From NCBI GenBank assembly GCA_025351525.1, contig JANXVV010000140.1, forward strand, positions 1 to 8,709: 8,709 nucleotides of DNA. The letters are read 5' to 3'. Within the stretch, counting starts at the first letter, position 1. Each line of letters opens with the position of its first letter. The position numbers and the translations under genes are program-made. Below the pieces are notes generated by a model. It saw nothing but the letters and a program-made list of their open reading frames with translations. It was not told where the DNA came from and did not search any database. Shown here in pieces: positions 6,982 to 8,709 of this stretch. This stretch comes from Humisphaera sp. Its GTDB lineage: Bacteria; Planctomycetota; Phycisphaerae; Tepidisphaerales; Tepidisphaeraceae.

Positions 6982-8397
6982 TCATTTCCGCATGACTCGC
7001 CTGACCAAATCGCGCAGGCCGGGCTTTCGTTCGCGCGTCGTCCGCAAAGCATCGCCCGGAATCACATCGCCTGCGCCTTTGGGACTGCCGATGCGCTGCG
7101 AAAGATAGATTCCCGAGCGTCCGCTGAACAGGTAGGCACCGAAGCACGCGACGGCCAGATAGACGATGAACCCGCCGCGCAGCAGTTCACCCGCCCCACC
7201 GCCGAACAGCTCGATCCCCATGATCGTGCAGGCCAGCGGCGTGTTGGTTGCGCCCGCAAAGACCGCGACGAATCCGAGGGCGGCGAACAGTTCCACCGGC
7301 GCGCCCAACAGATGTGCCATCGCATTGCCCAAGGCCGCCCCGATGAAAAAGAGCGGCGTCACTTCACCCCCCTTGAACCCGCTGCCCAGCGTGACGGCGG
7401 TGAATAAAATCTTCCATGCCCAACTGAAAGCCGTCGCTCCACCGGGATGAAAGCTGGAGAGGATCGAGACTTGCGCGGGGTGATTCGGGTTCGCCATCAC
7501 CCCCAGTCCCAGATAGTCGGACCCAACCAGATGCGCGAGCAGAATGATGAGGCAACCCCCTGCCACAGGTCGAAGCATCGGCCATCGGATCAAGTGTTTG
7601 AAGAGGCGCGACAACCCGTGAACCGATTCCGCAAACACGACGCTTGCCAATCCAAACGCCACGGCCGCCACCGCAATTTTAGCCATGAGCATTCCGCTGA
7701 ACGGGCCGTTCCAGTGCGTGCCGTTCCCGCCGAGAACGGACAGATCATAAACCGTGTGGTGAATGTTGAAGCGATGCAAAAGATAGGTACACGACCGATC
7801 CCCCGCGATGGCCGCGATGAGGCACGGCAGGATCGACTCATAGCTCATGCGCCCGATCGCCAACACCTCGATCGCAAACACCGCCCCGGTCAAAGGCGTT
7901 CCAAACACCGCGCCGAATCCACCGGCGATGCCGACCATCAGCAGCGTGCGAATATCGGCGTGGGTCCAGCGATGCCAGCGGGCGGTCGCGCGGGAGAATG
8001 AACTGGCGAGGCTCCCGCCCATCTGCACGGCCGTGCCTTCGCGCCCGGCCGAGCCGCCGACGAGATGGGTCAACACCGTGCCGATTAAAATGAGCGGTGC
8101 CATTCTCGCCGGCACCCCGCCGCCGGGTTCGTGAATCTGCTCCATGAGAAGATTATTTCCCCCCTCGACGCTCTTGCCGAGCCATTGATATAACGCTCCG
8201 AGCGCCAGACCCGCCAGCGGAAGAAAGTAAAGCAGCCGGGGATGGTCCCAGCGCAGATGGGTGACGCCGTCGAGCGCCCACAAAAACACCGCGACCGCCG
8301 CGCCGATGGGAACGGAGACGACCGTCGCGATCACCAGCCATTTGAAGGCGTATCGGGCGAGCGACGCGTGTTCGCGGGGATTCCATCGGAAAGGCAT
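6982..8397 (-). CDS. eriCF: CLC-family fluoride/proton antiporter (CLC-F clade)
   Basis: Inner-membrane CLC transporter of 471 residues, hydrophobic throughout with the many helices of the family. Motifs decide the subtype. The usual GSGIP is replaced by GNNLL (80-84). The usual GREGP is GREGT (118-122), keeping the gating Glu120. The usual GxFAP is GGEVTP (343-348), with an extra Glu345 and Thr347. These three changes mark the CLC-F group, which exports fluoride in exchange for protons to relieve fluoride toxicity. Tyr422 lies where a conserved late Tyr is expected. The frame is open for 50 more codons upstream, but that stretch is polar, unlike the family and overlaps a direct repeat; the ATG at 8395-8397 with GGAG seven bases before it (8405-8408) is better. 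A basic tail (TRERKPGLRDLVRRVMRK) ends the protein. No regulatory CBS domains are present, as usual for this clade. Confidence is high for CLC, somewhat less for fluoride specificity. Confidence 0.93.
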   Translation of the reverse strand: MPFRWNPREHASLARYAFKWLVIATVVSVPIGAAVAVFLWALDGVTHLRWDHPRLLYFLPLAGLALGALYQWLGKSVEGGNNLLMEQIHEPGGGVPARMAPLILIGTVLTHLVGGSAGREGTAVQMGGSLASSFSRATARWHRWTHADIRTLLMVGIAGGFGAVFGTPLTGAVFAIEVLAIGRMSYESILPCLIAAIAGDRSCTYLLHRFNIHHTVYDLSVLGGNGTHWNGPFSGMLMAKIAVAAVAFGLASVVFAESVHGLSRLFKHLIRWPMLRPVAGGCLIILLAHLVGSDYLGLGVMANPNHPAQVSILSSFHPGGATAFSWAWKILFTAVTLGSGFKGGEVTPLFFIGAALGNAMAHLLGAPVELFAALGFVAVFAGATNTPLACTIMGIELFGGGAGELLRGGFIVYLAVACFGAYLFSGRSGIYLSQRIGSPKGAGDVIPGDALRTTRERKPGLRDLVRRVMRK

Positions 8398-8473
8398 GCT
8401 GACACTCCGGCCCGGGACTCTGGCAGACAAGGTCTTTTTCCCCCCGAATCCCGTTCTTTCCGGCGAACCTCCA

Positions 8474-8509
8474 ACGGATCGTAACACCGGGACGGGATCG
8501 TCACACCGG
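8474..8509. promoter_or_regulatory. Tandem direct repeat upstream of the CLC gene
   Basis: ACGGATCGTAACACCGG (8474-8490) is followed after one base by ACGGGATCGTCACACCGG (8492-8509). The copies differ by one inserted G and one A/C change, and repeat at 18 bases. They lie 77-112 bases upstream of the CLC start, where repeated binding sites for an activator or repressor would be plausible. It may equally be a chance small duplication. Confidence 0.45.
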
Positions 8510-8630
8510 CACGCGGCCAGTTGATTCGTCCTTGCGGGAAAAATCAACCCGCCGCGTCCCGGTTTCCGATCCTGCGAGGGACATTGACTTGCCTACAGCA
8601 CTTCTCAACTTGGTGTAGCGTGTATCGATG

Positions 8631-8707
8631 AAGTGCCGCCGGAACCCTCACCGGCGGTCTTCGGCCTTTGACGCGGGTTTCCGCCGGTGGGGGCACCGGC
8701 GGCACTT
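8631..8707. repeat. Palindrome made of two inverted small hairpins (BIME-like)
   Basis: Arms 8631-8657 and 8681-8707 pair over 12 outer bases (AAGTGCCGCCGG with CCGGCGGCACTT), five of seven middle positions and eight inner bases (ACCGGCGG with CCGCCGGT), around a 23-base loop. Each arm also folds alone: CCGCCGG, eight bases, CCGGCGG (8636-8657 and 8681-8702). So it is two copies of one hairpin unit set head to head, the layout of paired REP elements. It reaches almost to the window edge, so its context to the right is unknown. Confidence 0.75.
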
Positions 8708-8709
8708 TC

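Larger units (their letters stand above)
8398..8709. other. Non-coding region upstream of the CLC gene
   Basis: No gene is supported. It contains the CLC ribosome site, the tandem direct repeat at 8474-8509, and the palindrome at 8631-8707. The minus strand was read for the conserved parts of the fluoride (crcB) riboswitch, the GGNGATGG and GCTGATGA-like blocks, and neither was found. A TTGACT at 8584-8589 has no good -10 partner at 16-18 bases. Confidence 0.5.

Noticed and set aside
8398..8547. 50-codon N-terminal extension of the CLC protein
   Set aside because: Polar, unlike any CLC N-terminus, covers the tandem direct repeat, and the ATG at 8397 has its own GGAG.
8398..8630. Fluoride (crcB) riboswitch upstream of the CLC gene
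   Set aside because: Looked for on the minus strand; GGAGGTTCGCC near 8460 recalls one short block, but the GATG and later conserved blocks are missing.

Overview
The window reads as chromosomal DNA of a GC-rich planctomycete, most likely of the class Phycisphaerae or a relative. The evidence is the H-X-DG type pseudopilin at the left edge, a protein style expanded in Planctomycetota and relatives, together with dense GC-rich palindromic repeats between the genes. That placement is inference from sequence style. No plasmid, phage, insertion sequence, CRISPR array or RNA gene was seen.

Layout, left to right: the 3' part of a type II secretion/prepilin-like protein gene (+, ends 709); mnmG for tRNA wobble-uridine modification (-, 826-2670, GTG start), preceded by a 73-residue two-helix membrane protein gene (-, 2728-2949) that may share its transcript; divergently, a secreted Ala/Pro/Asn-rich helical-repeat protein (+, 3123-4163); convergently, a fused uroporphyrinogen-III methyltransferase/uroporphyrinogen-III synthase (-, 4302-5852); a 462-base gap full of repeats; a small lipoprotein (+, 6315-6794); and, convergent to it, a CLC-family transporter carrying the marker motifs of the fluoride/proton antiporter clade (-, 6982-8397). 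The right edge, 8398-8709, is non-coding.

The genes do not form one pathway. They are housekeeping (mnmG, tetrapyrrole synthesis), fluoride resistance, and three envelope or secreted proteins of unknown role. The repeated theme is in the gaps: every intergenic interval longer than about 60 bases contains a different long imperfect palindrome (722-808, 3009-3084, 4214-4287, 5862-5941, 6000-6060, 6807-6924, 8631-8707). In several, each arm can itself fold into a small hairpin, so the whole resembles two REP-type hairpins set head to head (BIME-like). The 6005-6023 and 6807-6924 elements share a recognisable half-unit, once solo and once in a paired element. This population of short palindromic elements is the main unexplained structure of the window. 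Other points of interest are a possible leaderless promoter before the small membrane protein, a tandem 17/18-base direct repeat upstream of the CLC gene, and the absence of a visible fluoride riboswitch there.
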